Below are positions 1 to 10,203 of a DNA stretch of 64,000 bases, in pieces. The notes below the pieces were generated by a model. The model had not been told where the DNA came from, made no database searches, and saw only the letters and a list, made by a program, of their open reading frames with translations. The translations under genes and the position numbers were made by a program. The first letter of the stretch is position 1, and every line of letters starts with the position of its first letter. The DNA comes from Cyanodermella asteris (Eukaryota > Ascomycota > Lecanoromycetes > Ostropales > Stictidaceae), in the NCBI GenBank assembly GCA_900618795.1, contig UYJD01000005.1:1158522-1222521 (forward strand), read 5' to 3'.

Positions 1-475
1 TAGCGAAGGCGTTGGGGCGTATAGTTGCGGCATCACTTGCTCGCATTCTGCAAAACTAATATCATTGACGAAGAAGTGTAATAAACCTTCCAGTAACTAC
101 GACCATCATGACAAAGCTTTCTGAGCGCTTCTATAGATTCATAATGCGTGTTCACTTCGACCACTGCCAACCCTTGGAAGGCGGTCTCCACCGAAGATGT
201 GGACTCCCAGTTCCACGAAACCGATTGTCGCAATCTTCGGGTGGTGAAAGCCTAGCCTTTGGGGCTGTCCGTGAATATTTTATTAGAGGAGTGATGTTGA
301 CCGTTCCACTCATCATCCACGCGGCCCGCTCCACCGGCGCAGGTAACGCATGGTATTTTTATTTGGCTCAAACGAGCCAACCGAAATATGCACCCATCGG
401 TTCGAAGAAACCTATCCGATATCTGTAACCCTCCTCCACATTTACAGTGTGGTTCAAAAACAGCAAATGTAAAAA
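1..475. other. Left-edge intergenic sequence
   Basis: No coding sequence I can support. The short open frames here lack family resemblance and overlap each other on both strands. The right end is the upstream region of the RIT1-like gene that starts at 476. Confidence 0.5.
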
Positions 476-1861
476 ATGTCGGCACCAATCTTGACGACAG
501 CAGACCTCATTTTTCCACCAACATCCGGCAACTTCTCTCACACCCTGTCCTCCCTGAAACGGTCCCGCCTCTCCATCAAGAACCGACTAGCATCCATAAT
601 CGACGACACGGCCTTCGTCGCCTCCGTCGCCGCCGAACACGACCTCCCGCTCGTCGCCAACGAACGCTGCGGCAGCTGGTACATTCCGCCCGCGCAAAAG
701 TCCGGCAGCGTCTACTTCAAGAGCACCGACGGGCACCAGTCGCAGTGGAGGTTCAGCACCCGCCGTCTGAACCTGCAGCTGCTGAAGCTCCTCGGCGAGC
801 GTGGCGGGTGCGTCGTGGTCGATTCCACGCGGCGAGGCAAGCTCGTGCCGGATGCGCTTTCGAAGACGATCCCCATCTGGTGTGCGGTGATGAACAGGTT
901 CCTGTTTCCGGACCGGACCGAGCATCACGAACTGGTGGTTTCGGAGCGGATCGTGGCGGATTCCGAGGCGAGTCAGATCGGGCAGCGTCTGGATGGGTTC
1001 GTGAGAGATCTCGAAGAATTGGGCTTGGATCGAGATGAGCTGGTAAAAGCCGTGAAAAGGTCGATGAGGCCGTATTTCGTCGCTCCGGAGATGGATCTCC
1101 CCGACGATATTGCTGAGGATAGCCTACCGGTCATCTGCTGCAGTGCATCGAGACGTGAAAAGGGCGATAATGACGACTATATTCAGGGGGCTGGCGACGA
1201 CAATGAGCACTGGTCTCAGGGTCTGACGTCCAGCATATTTTGGCATGCAAGGGATCAATTCTCTCCGGATTTAACTGAACAACAACTCGAGGTGATCATT
1301 CAGGACTTGGTCGCTACAAAAGACCCAGATCTTCAGCGCAAGAGCGTTCATATGGTCTACCGGATCGGATCCGAGGCACGCACTGTCAACATCTGCTCTA
1401 TCGAAACACTGAAGACCATGGGACCAACGAGCTCTGATGCTTTAACAGGCAATCAAAGACCGTATAGTCTGGTCATCACCTGCGACATGGCCCAAGAAGC
1501 ATCTCAATGCAAAGAGCTTTCATCGAAGGTCGTCAAGCTCAACTGTTCCTCTGGTAGGAATGGCGGTCGCATGCTCAGGAATGAGCTTCCCAAGATCGAA
1601 CCTGCATTGACCTCGATCTCCAGCGAAGAATGCTTCAGTATTCTCGTAATCTGTGAGAGCGGCCGCGATCTTTCTGTGGGACTTGCTCTGGCCCTTGCAT
1701 GCCGTCTTGACCACAACATGGACCAGACGAAGAGAATCGATAAAGCATTTATTCGGCAGAAACTAGCTGCGTTGACGGCAACTTATCCCGAAGCGAACCC
1801 TTCCAGGGCGACACTTCAATCTGTCAATGCGTATTTGATGCAAGAACGAGGACTAACCTAA
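476..1861 (+). CDS. RIT1: tRNA A64-2'-O-ribosylphosphate transferase (Rit1)
   Basis: Single-exon gene of 461 residues. Rit1 adds a 2'-O-ribosyl phosphate to A64 of initiator tRNA-Met in the cytoplasm, which keeps that tRNA out of elongation. The N-terminal half carries the family blocks as I remember them: the RNRLASIIDD segment near residue 36, VANERCGSWYIPP near 61 and FKSTDGHQSQWRFSTRRLN near 81. The C-terminal part (about 340-461) contains VICESGRDLSVGLALAL, a loop resembling the C-x5-R phosphate-binding loop of dual-specificity phosphatases, as known for the Rit1 C-terminal domain. It is slightly shorter than the roughly 500-residue yeast protein. The first ATG of the frame lies after an A-rich stretch. 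No intron signals interrupt the frame. Confidence 0.9.
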   Translation: MSAPILTTADLIFPPTSGNFSHTLSSLKRSRLSIKNRLASIIDDTAFVASVAAEHDLPLVANERCGSWYIPPAQKSGSVYFKSTDGHQSQWRFSTRRLNLQLLKLLGERGGCVVVDSTRRGKLVPDALSKTIPIWCAVMNRFLFPDRTEHHELVVSERIVADSEASQIGQRLDGFVRDLEELGLDRDELVKAVKRSMRPYFVAPEMDLPDDIAEDSLPVICCSASRREKGDNDDYIQGAGDDNEHWSQGLTSSIFWHARDQFSPDLTEQQLEVIIQDLVATKDPDLQRKSVHMVYRIGSEARTVNICSIETLKTMGPTSSDALTGNQRPYSLVITCDMAQEASQCKELSSKVVKLNCSSGRNGGRMLRNELPKIEPALTSISSEECFSILVICESGRDLSVGLALALACRLDHNMDQTKRIDKAFIRQKLAALTATYPEANPSRATLQSVNAYLMQERGLT

Positions 1862-2241
1862 TTCCACGGCGATATGACATATGGAAGAGTCGTTTCCACC
1901 GCTAATATACGAAGCGATAGCCATTTCTTTTAGGTCACCCCGACTCTAACGACAGTCTACAAATGTGATTGTCAAGAATGATCGCTTGGGTCGTCCCGAG
2001 CTTACCTTCATAGCCAGGTTCATGTCTAGCTCTGGTAAAATCAACGATCAGAATCCGCTTGCCGCGAGACCGCAATGACTTCCTTTCTCGGCTTGATCGA
2101 GCCACAAAACCCCTGCGACAACTACTTCATGAAGTCAGTCGCGCAACGCGACATTGCCGAAGAAATTCCGCCACAGCTACGAGCCCTGCTAGCAATCTGT
2201 CGTTGTGTCCGCATCTCTTGCCGACCGTGTTCATCCGCAAA
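1862..2241. other. Convergent 3' intergenic region
   Basis: Space between the ends of two convergent genes (RIT1 and the F-box-like gene). The short open frames here show no family resemblance. It probably holds both polyadenylation sites. Confidence 0.5.
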
Positions 2242-4086
2242 TTATCCACTCATCTCAGCTTCATCCCACTGATTCCAATCGCTCTCGTACAAGGATTGCA
2301 ATTCGGCTTCGGTGATCCTTATGCCATCGTCCCGGCGCCCCGAGGGCTTAGGCCGCGGGCGCTTTGGAGCAGGTGGCTTTGGGAGCTTTGAGTCGAGTTT
2401 CCACTGACCATGGCCATCGAGTATGAGATGGACACGGTGAACTGAAGCCACTGCCTTTGCGAGCGCCGAAGCGCTGCGGTCAGCGAGACTCGGCCAGGCG
2501 CGCGGAATCTTGACTGTAACGGTATGCAGAGGCAAATCGAGAGTCAGTTCGTTGAGCTCGTTGCACATGGCTGCTATCAATTTCCAATGCCTGGTGCCAT
2601 GAGTGAGATTGCACAGGTTTTTGGGAAAAGGGTCGTATGGCATGCGCAGCTGAATCTCTTTGAGCCGCGGTGGAACGTTTTCTCCAAGATTGAGTTTCTC
2701 TTCCGGTTTGCCCGGTATTCCAGTGAAGGCGGTGGCAGTGATTTCCAAGCTCTCGAGATCGGTAAAGTGGCAGAGATCGGCACGTCCAATGCAGGCACGC
2801 TGTACTTGCCGTGGATGACCTTCGCCAAAATTGTTACTCCGAAGCCTCGGAACATGGTGCCATTCCACAACCTCTTCAAGGTGGTCGAATAGGAGCGTCT
2901 GTATCACCGTGAAGTTAGCAAGGGACCACCGATTTATGGTTTGCTGAGAGCTTATTCGAATCGTTGGACCAAGAGTGTGTACACACCTTTAGTCCAGCTT
3001 TGGATTCAAATGTCGCCAAGATTTGCTTCGCCCTGATAGCCTCGTCAAAGTCCTCAGAGAGCTGGTAGCTGAATGTCTCATCGTTACGCCAAATCACATG
3101 GTCTAGAGGCATGTGTTCTGTGAGAGTGACCAAATCTTGCGTTGTGAAGATGCACTCAAGAAGTTGGAGCTTGCGCACTCTGCAACCCGTCACATCTGCG
3201 CCTGCATCGCTCAAGGTTTGGGCGAGGGTCTGCGCACCATCTATCCGTGGAGAGCAAAATTGTTGAAGTACAAGGGATCTCAAGTTGCTGAGGCTGAGGA
3301 CCGGAGCAATCTTGTGCAGGTTGATCACGTTGTTCCGATTCGGACCCTTGAGAGTCAGAGCTGTGAGGCTCTCGCCGTACTTGGTGTGGTCACATTTGGC
3401 CGGCAACATTGCGTGAAACAGCATATGGGGCTCGATCGAGGTTCCCGGTTGTGCATGGTAGGCCCCGATGGGTTTTGTTTGAATGTCCAATACAAGCTCT
3501 TTCAAGTTGCTTGCTGCCAGCGCGACGAGAAGCTGCTCCAGGTCCGCTTCCGGTACCACTCGTTCTTGTTTTCCGGTGATCTGGAGCTTTTTGGACAGCC
3601 CCTGCGATTGGGCAAAAAACTTGATGCTGCTGTCAACAGTTTTTGGACTGATGTTGTAACATGCGCGAGGATGATAAGAGCCCCGTCGACCCATGTCGTC
3701 GTGACCAAAAGGAAAAGCTCGAATCGATTGGATCATGTTGGCGTGCTGCGGAGATGTGATGAGGGTGTAGAGGAGCTGTCGGGTGGTATCTCCTTGCAAC
3801 TCAATGTTCTCATAGAGGACCTGAATGGCAGGCCCGCTCAGCTGGCGGTTCGCGAGGCAGAGCGCCGTCCTGTTGAGGTTAGCACTTAGGCAGGCGGTCC
3901 GAAGTATGCAACTCACAGTGTTGTACTCGTGCGATATGGACGCTTTGAGGGTTGGTGATGCGGGATCCCATCGTCATAACGTCGACCATACCTGACATTG
4001 TGCTCTGGTGGCTGATCGAGAGCGCGAATGTGCTGGCAGATAATGACAAGTAGCTCGTCAGAAAGACTCTCGATTGTTCGCACCAT
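2242..4086 (-). CDS. F-box-like protein, three exons
   Basis: Spliced gene: exons 4086-3917, 3869-2987 and 2898-2242, total 1710 nt, 569 residues. Intron 1 (3870-3916, 47 nt) starts GTGAGT and ends CTAACCTCAACAG. Intron 2 (2899-2986, 88 nt) starts GTGTGT and has TGCTAAC before its ACAG end. Both junctions keep the frame. The protein begins MVRTIESLSDELLVIICQHI, which is F-box-like (L-x-L-P/S-x-E-L), and continues with LANRQLSGPAIQVLYENIEL, the usual run from F-box into the first repeat in fungal F-box proteins. The rest looks like degenerate leucine-rich repeats. F-box proteins recruit targets to SCF ubiquitin ligases; the target here is unknown. A 258-codon open frame on the opposite strand (3113-3889) is a shadow. 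Confidence 0.75.
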
Positions 4087-5495
4087 GTTGACAGTCGTCT
4101 TTTCCGCGGGTATGCTAGTCGGACTGGGTGTTGTGGTATTGGTCGATGTGCGCGGTGTCCGAGGCACGTTCGAGGAGAGGCAAAGCTGCAGAGCGACGTC
4201 CACAAAGAGAAGCGAAAACTTGGCAAGGGTGAATGCTAGCGTCTGGCTGAGGTTGTGAAAGACTTCGTGACGAGCATGGCCTGAGGGAAGTAGTAAACAC
4301 GGCGCGGGCAGGCACACAGACCATCATGTAGCCCTGTAAAATGCTGAGGTTGAGCTTGAGCTTGAGCTTGAGACCGTTTGATAGCGCCACCTGTCAGTGC
4401 CTGTTGCCTGGTGAGAATGCCCAGGGCTTGAAGATTCCGTCCATTTGCCCTTTTCTTTGATGCTCGGACCAGGAAGGCGCGATGGTGAAGCAGCTGGCCG
4501 TGTGAGGGAAGGAACGACCAGTATCTCATAGAACATGCCAAGGGAATTCATATCTTATCAGATCGGGCTTCGGTCGTTCAGAAAGTGGTGTCATGGACTG
4601 CGAGACCTGTTCTCCTCTTTTCGCGGCGGTCGTTCGAGGCATGACCATGGATGTGAGCCTGGAGGGGATACATGCTCGCAAAGCAGACCCCTTTGCTGCT
4701 ACACAGGATCTTGACATTCGATACGTGAATGGAAAGCGTATGATCCATGGCAGTTGTCCCAAACAGGTGTCTGTATCAACTGCCCTGTGTCGGATGCTCG
4801 ATTTCGCATGATCGATATTGATTCTCTTCACGACGGGGGTCCTGATTCGAAAATTGAGTTGATGTGAATGGCGAGCCCAAAGCTGTGAGTCGGATGAACT
4901 TAATTGTCGCCGAGGAGAGGCCAAAGCGCTTGATGCCCTTGTAAGCTGTCAGCTGACCACACTGTCAGCTGTTGAGTGGAAACATGGAGCACGGTCTCCT
5001 GCACGGAAGCTTGATAAGGTGCGCGAGGGATTGCGAGGGATTGCGGAGACGGCCTTCTTCAACACTTCTAGCGCACCCGAGGAAATCGGTGGGATTCGGT
5101 AAGCACCGTCAAAGGCGCAACGGTGGCCGGCTCGGTCTAACCCGATGCCGGCATGCTCCCTGCAGATCGTCGGACGGTGCTTGCTCAACCTGCTTCTCCA
5201 CCTTCTCTAACAACTGAATACCAACCAAGTCCACATGCCTAGACTGGCCGTGCGCACCGTCAAACAGGCCATTGGCGCGGCAGGGAAGTATCCATGAGCG
5301 ATACTGTCCTGCCAAGTCGTATCAGCCGTCGACGAAGCCGCAGAGTACTAAAGCTGCCTACCCGCCACCATGTCGGCTCGATTCCTCATGCCTCTGAGTG
5401 TGCAGCAACTCGAGTGTATCGTCCATCGCGTCGAGAACCCTACGGCTGAAGCTTCCTTACCACTGCATTAGCATATCGTATCGTATTCGTTCATT
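4087..5495. other. Divergent intergenic region
   Basis: About 1.4 kb between the divergent F-box-like and aspartic protease genes. A short tandem repeat of TGAGCT (about four units) lies at 4351-4373. Open frames here (for example 4526-4924 minus) are short and show no family features. It should hold both promoters, but I could not identify specific elements. Confidence 0.5.
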
Positions 5496-6665
5496 ATGCC
5501 GTCAACCAGCGCCCTCATCGTCACTGCTCTTGCAGCCACAGCAGTTACCGCCAACCCTATCAACAAGCGCGAGATCACAATCCCCCTGACCCAAGCACCT
5601 GGCCAGATCGATCCCGTCGCCGCCAGTCAGAGGGCATACGCTCGCTTGAGCGGCAACTCTGGTGCCACCGGCGGCAGCGCCAGCACGCCCGAGTCCCTCG
5701 ACGCCGGATTCTGGTTCGGCAACTTCACCGTCGGAAAGGCGACCGGGCTCTCCCTCCTCATCGACACTGGCTCCTCGGACGTGGCTACCAACCCCGGCAA
5801 ATACAAGGCCAGCTCGACCAGCAAGAACCTCAACCGCTCGGGCCGCTTGCAGTACATCACGACACAGGAAAATGGTTGCGGTAGCGCAGACATTGCCTAC
5901 AACGCCTACTCCGACTGTGTGAGCTTGGCTGGCCTCGTATCGCCCAAGCAGGTTTTCGGCAACATCTACGCCACCACCCCACCGGACAGTGGCACCGTCA
6001 CCCAATTCCCTCGTGACGGTCTGGTCGGCTTTGCCGGTACGAACGCCTCGCGGACTCAAATCGGTGGCACGCCATTCTTCAAGTCGCTCTGCAACGCGGG
6101 CGTTGTTTCCTCATGCCGATTCGGCCTCGCATACGGTACATCCGGCAAGGGCCAGCAGATCCTCGGTGGCATCGACACAAGCCTCTTCTCCGGCAGTATG
6201 ACGACCGCGAGCATTCTTGGGCAGTGGGGAATCCAAGGCAATACAGTCGTGAAGGGTTCGATATTCCAAACCAGCCAGACCTTCGTCATGGACAGCGGTA
6301 CCGCGAACGTCATCGGCCCGCAGTCGCAGGTGAAGGCTCTCTTCCAGAAGCTCGGTCTGCAGGCCGTGGAGCAGAACCTGCCCGGCTGCGCGCAGACGCT
6401 GTTCGGGTACTACAAGTGCGATGCGCCGCCGACCGTCGGCTTCAGCTTTGGCGATGGAAAGGTTTACAACATCGAGCCGAGCGCGTTCAAGTTGGCGGAC
6501 AATGGCAACAACAATTGCACGGCCATTATTACGGGTCTGGATGTTGAGGGCCCGTCAAACTCGTATTGGATTATTGGGCAGGCTTGGTTCCAGGGTAAGT
6601 ATGTCGACCACAACTCGGACGGAAACTCAATGGGAATTGCTACCTTGACCAACAAGGCTGGATGA
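5496..6665 (+). CDS. Secreted pepsin-like aspartic protease (family A1)
   Basis: Intronless, 389 residues. Residues 1-19 form a signal peptide (hydrophobic ALIVTALAATAVTA). A short propeptide with a KR dibasic site (24-25) follows. The two catalytic motifs of A1 peptidases are present: IDTGSSD with Asp90 and MDSGTAN with Asp266, separated by 176 residues as expected for the bilobal fold. The N-terminal lobe is divergent: after DTGSSD the usual hydrophobic-Trp-Val is replaced by VATNPGKY, and the flap region is hard to align by eye. DGLVGFAG stands where DGILGLG is normal. It probably degrades extracellular or wall proteins. Its stop lies about 110 bp from the convergent Zn2Cys6 gene. Confidence 0.88.
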   Translation: MPSTSALIVTALAATAVTANPINKREITIPLTQAPGQIDPVAASQRAYARLSGNSGATGGSASTPESLDAGFWFGNFTVGKATGLSLLIDTGSSDVATNPGKYKASSTSKNLNRSGRLQYITTQENGCGSADIAYNAYSDCVSLAGLVSPKQVFGNIYATTPPDSGTVTQFPRDGLVGFAGTNASRTQIGGTPFFKSLCNAGVVSSCRFGLAYGTSGKGQQILGGIDTSLFSGSMTTASILGQWGIQGNTVVKGSIFQTSQTFVMDSGTANVIGPQSQVKALFQKLGLQAVEQNLPGCAQTLFGYYKCDAPPTVGFSFGDGKVYNIEPSAFKLADNGNNNCTAIITGLDVEGPSNSYWIIGQAWFQGKYVDHNSDGNSMGIATLTNKAG

Positions 6666-6776
6666 TCAAAGGCCACCAAAAGGGGAAACTATACATGCGA
6701 TGGAGCATACTTAGCGTATCATTCAATTCATGGGTTACGACTTGCCACGTTTTCTAGCCTAAATGTGATGGCCGCT

Positions 6777-9205
6777 TCACTGCACCGCTGGTTCGAATGG
6801 CCACTCTTTCGAAAACGCATCGCTGTCACGCAAGTAGCTGTCAAGGTTGTTCTGTCGATCAGTCAGCAAACGCACAGCTCCGTCACGATCAAAGTCACGG
6901 CATCTCGACTTACCCAGTCAATGTTTTCCATATTTCCAAGCAGGTCGTCCAACACATCCAGATCCATACCCTCAAAACCGGCCATCTCTCCTACCCCAAG
7001 CGGCGTCTCGTCCATCAGCAACGCCGGCCACCCCACCCTGAACCCCTCTCTCTGCGCCAACATCTCAGGGCCTTCAGGCAGCGTCTGGTTCGAGTTGGCC
7101 GTCAACGCCGTGGATCCTCTACTGCTAAGATCCGGCACCGCATCGTTGAGAGGCTGCACCGCCGACACGGCGCCAATTTTCGAAGACGGCGGATCGGCCG
7201 GTGCTGGCGCGGAGTATTTCGACGAGAGTCTAGACAAGATCGAGGCCAGCACGCGGCTAGCGTGAGCCGCATCGCGGGACTGGGCACGTCGTTCAGTCCA
7301 AATATTGTAGCTCGTATACAGAGCATTAAGGCGCTTGATGCGGTCTTGCTGGCTGAGTGAAAGGCGTCAGAACATCCAATTTTATCCCGGAACAAACGGT
7401 CGGGTTACCTACCTTGAGTTCTCGGCTTCGAGCAATGCTACCCCCAGGACCATGGCCGCCAACAAAAAGTCGTGCATCGTCAAACTCGTCAGAATCCATT
7501 TATCTTCGTGTAGGCGCCCGCCGGGTCGGCTTTCGAAATAGAATTCGGCTTGGCGTTCCAGGATCATCATGGCTGCGAAAGCGCATGCTTCGCGCGAGTA
7601 GTCGTATTTGGGGTTGCTCTTCTCTTGGCTCAGATAGGGGCGGTGAAGGATGCACATGCTCTTCAGGTGGATCATCTCCAGCATGAGACGGTGCATGATG
7701 TCGTGAATCCCGTCTGTAAAGGGCGTTTCGCGGATAGGCTTACTCTTGTAATGTTTGGGGAGAGCGAGGTAGAGATCCTTGAGTTCGCTGTCCAGCTTCA
7801 AGATTTCGGAGTAGGGTGGTGGGTTGATGGCGAGTGCTTGTCGGAGGGTGCGGCGGAAGAGCCGAAGCGAACGTGCTTTGTAGGCATAGAAGAGCATTGG
7901 CGTGTACACGTTGTGCGGTCGCTCCGGCGGCAAGACTTTGGTGTCCTCGTCAAAGTCGTCGTCGGTGAGGTTCGAGGGCGGACTGATATCGCATTCGCTT
8001 TCGTGTATGATTGGCGGCATACCGAGCTGGAAGGAGAGGAGGATGTCGAATGTTTCGATGTAGAACCACAGCCGCCGCCGAATCTCGGCGTCGAAAGGCT
8101 TGATTTTGCCCGGCAGTTTCTCGGGCTGTCGATGCATTCCTTGCTTTTGTGCTAGACGCACGATGAGGCTGACGACGGCCCAAAGCCCGGGATCCGGATC
8201 GACGCATTGCATATATTTCCCATGCGTGTACATGAGGAGAGCTTCGATGGCGTAAGGCTGGGCACGCATATATTGACCCGATACGATGCATTGGCCAGCC
8301 TTCTCCTGAAGCATGCGCGGTGAAATGCCGTCAAGACCGAGACTCGCGGCACGACCACACCGATTGGCGATGGTGAGACCTATGCAGAGGGTCGAGAATA
8401 GACTGCTGATCCACATGAACGAGGCTTCCGTTGGGTTCTGCCAGAATGCATTGTAGTATCTCTGAAAATTGTGTGCGTGAATGAATGGGGTAAGGAAGAA
8501 TTTGGACGTGAAATAGACAGAGAGGATGTTGTCGACGACCGATCGCGACGGGAGCGCGGCGAGGACCTCTTCGATGCTGATATGTGCAAGTGGTCCAAAT
8601 TACATGTCGTATACAATTGGCCGAGAGGGTGGGTCCGGCTGGCCTTCGTTCTCGTTCAGCGAGTCACGGATCTCGTGCAGGCTGTCGACGATGGCTGTCC
8701 AATGCGTGGGCCCGACAAAGCTATGCTCGGTATCATGGCTGCTCAGGAGGTACCTGGATGGCGCTCTGGGAGCCGGAGGTGCATTCTGTACGGAAAGGTT
8801 GTCGATTCCGTCGTAAAGATCGGTATTATTTGGGGCTTCAGGTGCTTGTCTGGGCGGAGACGAGTTCTGACCTTGGCCCCGGCCCTGAGCCTTAGCTCCC
8901 GCCTGGATCATCTCATTGACCATATCCTCGAGCTTCTTCAGACGAGCCTGCGCTTCGATCTTTGCTGCATCCTTGCTCTTAGTGCTTGGTAGTGTGGCGT
9001 TAGATCCATACTCGCACGACTCGGCGTCGCCCCGTCGAGCACAGGCTCCACACAGCTGTTGTCTATCACATTTTGCTTTCCTGGCACGACAAGTGGCGCA
9101 CGAGATGGGCTGTCGATTTCGCTTAGTGACTCTACGATTCTCGCCTGTCAAGTTTGCTCGAAATACACCCGTGAAAGCGGATATATCGGTGACAACCTCA
9201 GGCAT
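6777..9205 (-). CDS. Zn2Cys6 fungal transcription factor, four exons
   Basis: ATG at 9205. The DNA-binding cluster CATCRARKAKC...CGAC...C lies near residues 35-63, followed by a helical linker (about 75-95). The middle region, with LAALPSRSVVDNILS and PFIHAHNFQRYYNAFW, matches the fungal_trans regulatory domain. Introns 7353-7412 (60 nt, GTAGGT/CTCAG) and 6852-6913 (62 nt, GTAAGT, CTGAC, ACAG) are clear. The last exon (6851-6777) completes a C-terminus with DLDVLDDLLGNMENIDW followed by an acidic tail, typical of this class. The first junction, near 8570-8614, is unresolved. A 27-nt intron (8577-8603) keeps the conserved IEEVLAALP, giving 759 residues; a 48-nt intron (8567-8614) needs a GAG acceptor. 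Target genes are unknown. Confidence 0.85.
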
Positions 9206-10203
9206 GGTACCTAGCTCCGGCAGGGTTCCCCTTAGAGTTTGGTATCGCTTAAAACGAGGCTCAGAAAGACTACCGACCGGTACAATGCAGTGATGCTCAA
9301 CCAGGACTCTGATGCTCGATGTCAGTGTGACGGAAAACAAGAACTTGGAACGGGAAGAAAAACAGATGACATGGCTAGAAACGGGCAAGTCTTAGAAGCG
9401 ATGGAAGTGTTTAAGTTCACGGCACTGCAGCAGAGTGGATGACAGTAAAGCGGGTCAACTTCGTGAAGTCATCACTGTGCCACATGTTTGATGTTGAGAT
9501 ATTAGTAGACCAGTCCAATGCATGCCATCTCATGGGAGTTTGGATGAGGCAAGTCAGCCAGCGGGGATAAGAAGTCCCGTTTCAGTCCATCTCGGGCCAC
9601 GGACTTGCCGCTTTGGGAAGCGATATGGAGACGTGAGCCGGCCCGAATGGAGAGCAACGACAGAACACTTCAGCGGATTTTCCAGAACGATACTGGTCTC
9701 CTTGTCGGGGTGTTGCGATTTGGTAAGGAAAGTCAGGGACTGACTGTTTGTAGAAAGAAGCTCTACACAATGCCGATGAGGAGTACACGCGCTGCAACGC
9801 GTAATGCGTGGACTGACTCCATCGACAAGGCAGAGCTTTATGGTTTCCCGTAATCTCTATGGCACCATTGCCTCTAGACAGCTTCTATCGCACTATCAGT
9901 GAGTGCGGACAGTAAGTTGGATGCTTGAAGGAGCTGAGGCGAGCGCAGAGGATGCTCAGATAAGAGGGGTGATAGCTGTCGCTCCCCCCACCGCTGCAGC
10001 CTCGGGCGCCCTGCTTACGAGTAGCATCCGACCAGCTCGAGCTGTCTCGACCTCTCCCCATCTGCTCGGTCTTTGTACTTCGTTTGCTAGCATCAAGTCT
10101 CCGGTGACGCACGGCTTTACGCCCATGTCGTCCAGTTTCTCGAGGCTGGTCGTCCCATTTTCCTCCCCATCAGACCGTATATAGGCCCCCGCGTCCCTCC
10201 ACC
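9206..10203. other. Divergent promoter region
   Basis: About 1 kb between the start codons of the Zn2Cys6 gene (minus) and the 1005-codon gene (plus). No coding sequence I can support. Confidence 0.5.

Noticed and set aside
388-1038. 216-codon plus-strand open frame overlapping RIT1
   Set aside because: Arg/Pro-rich out-of-frame translation of RIT1 codons.
3113-3889. 258-codon plus-strand open frame
   Set aside because: It is antisense to the middle exon of the F-box-like gene, has no family features and is explained by that gene's codon composition.
7550-8155. 201-codon plus-strand open frame
   Set aside because: It lies opposite the fungal_trans domain of the Zn2Cys6 gene; the minus strand carries the recognisable protein.
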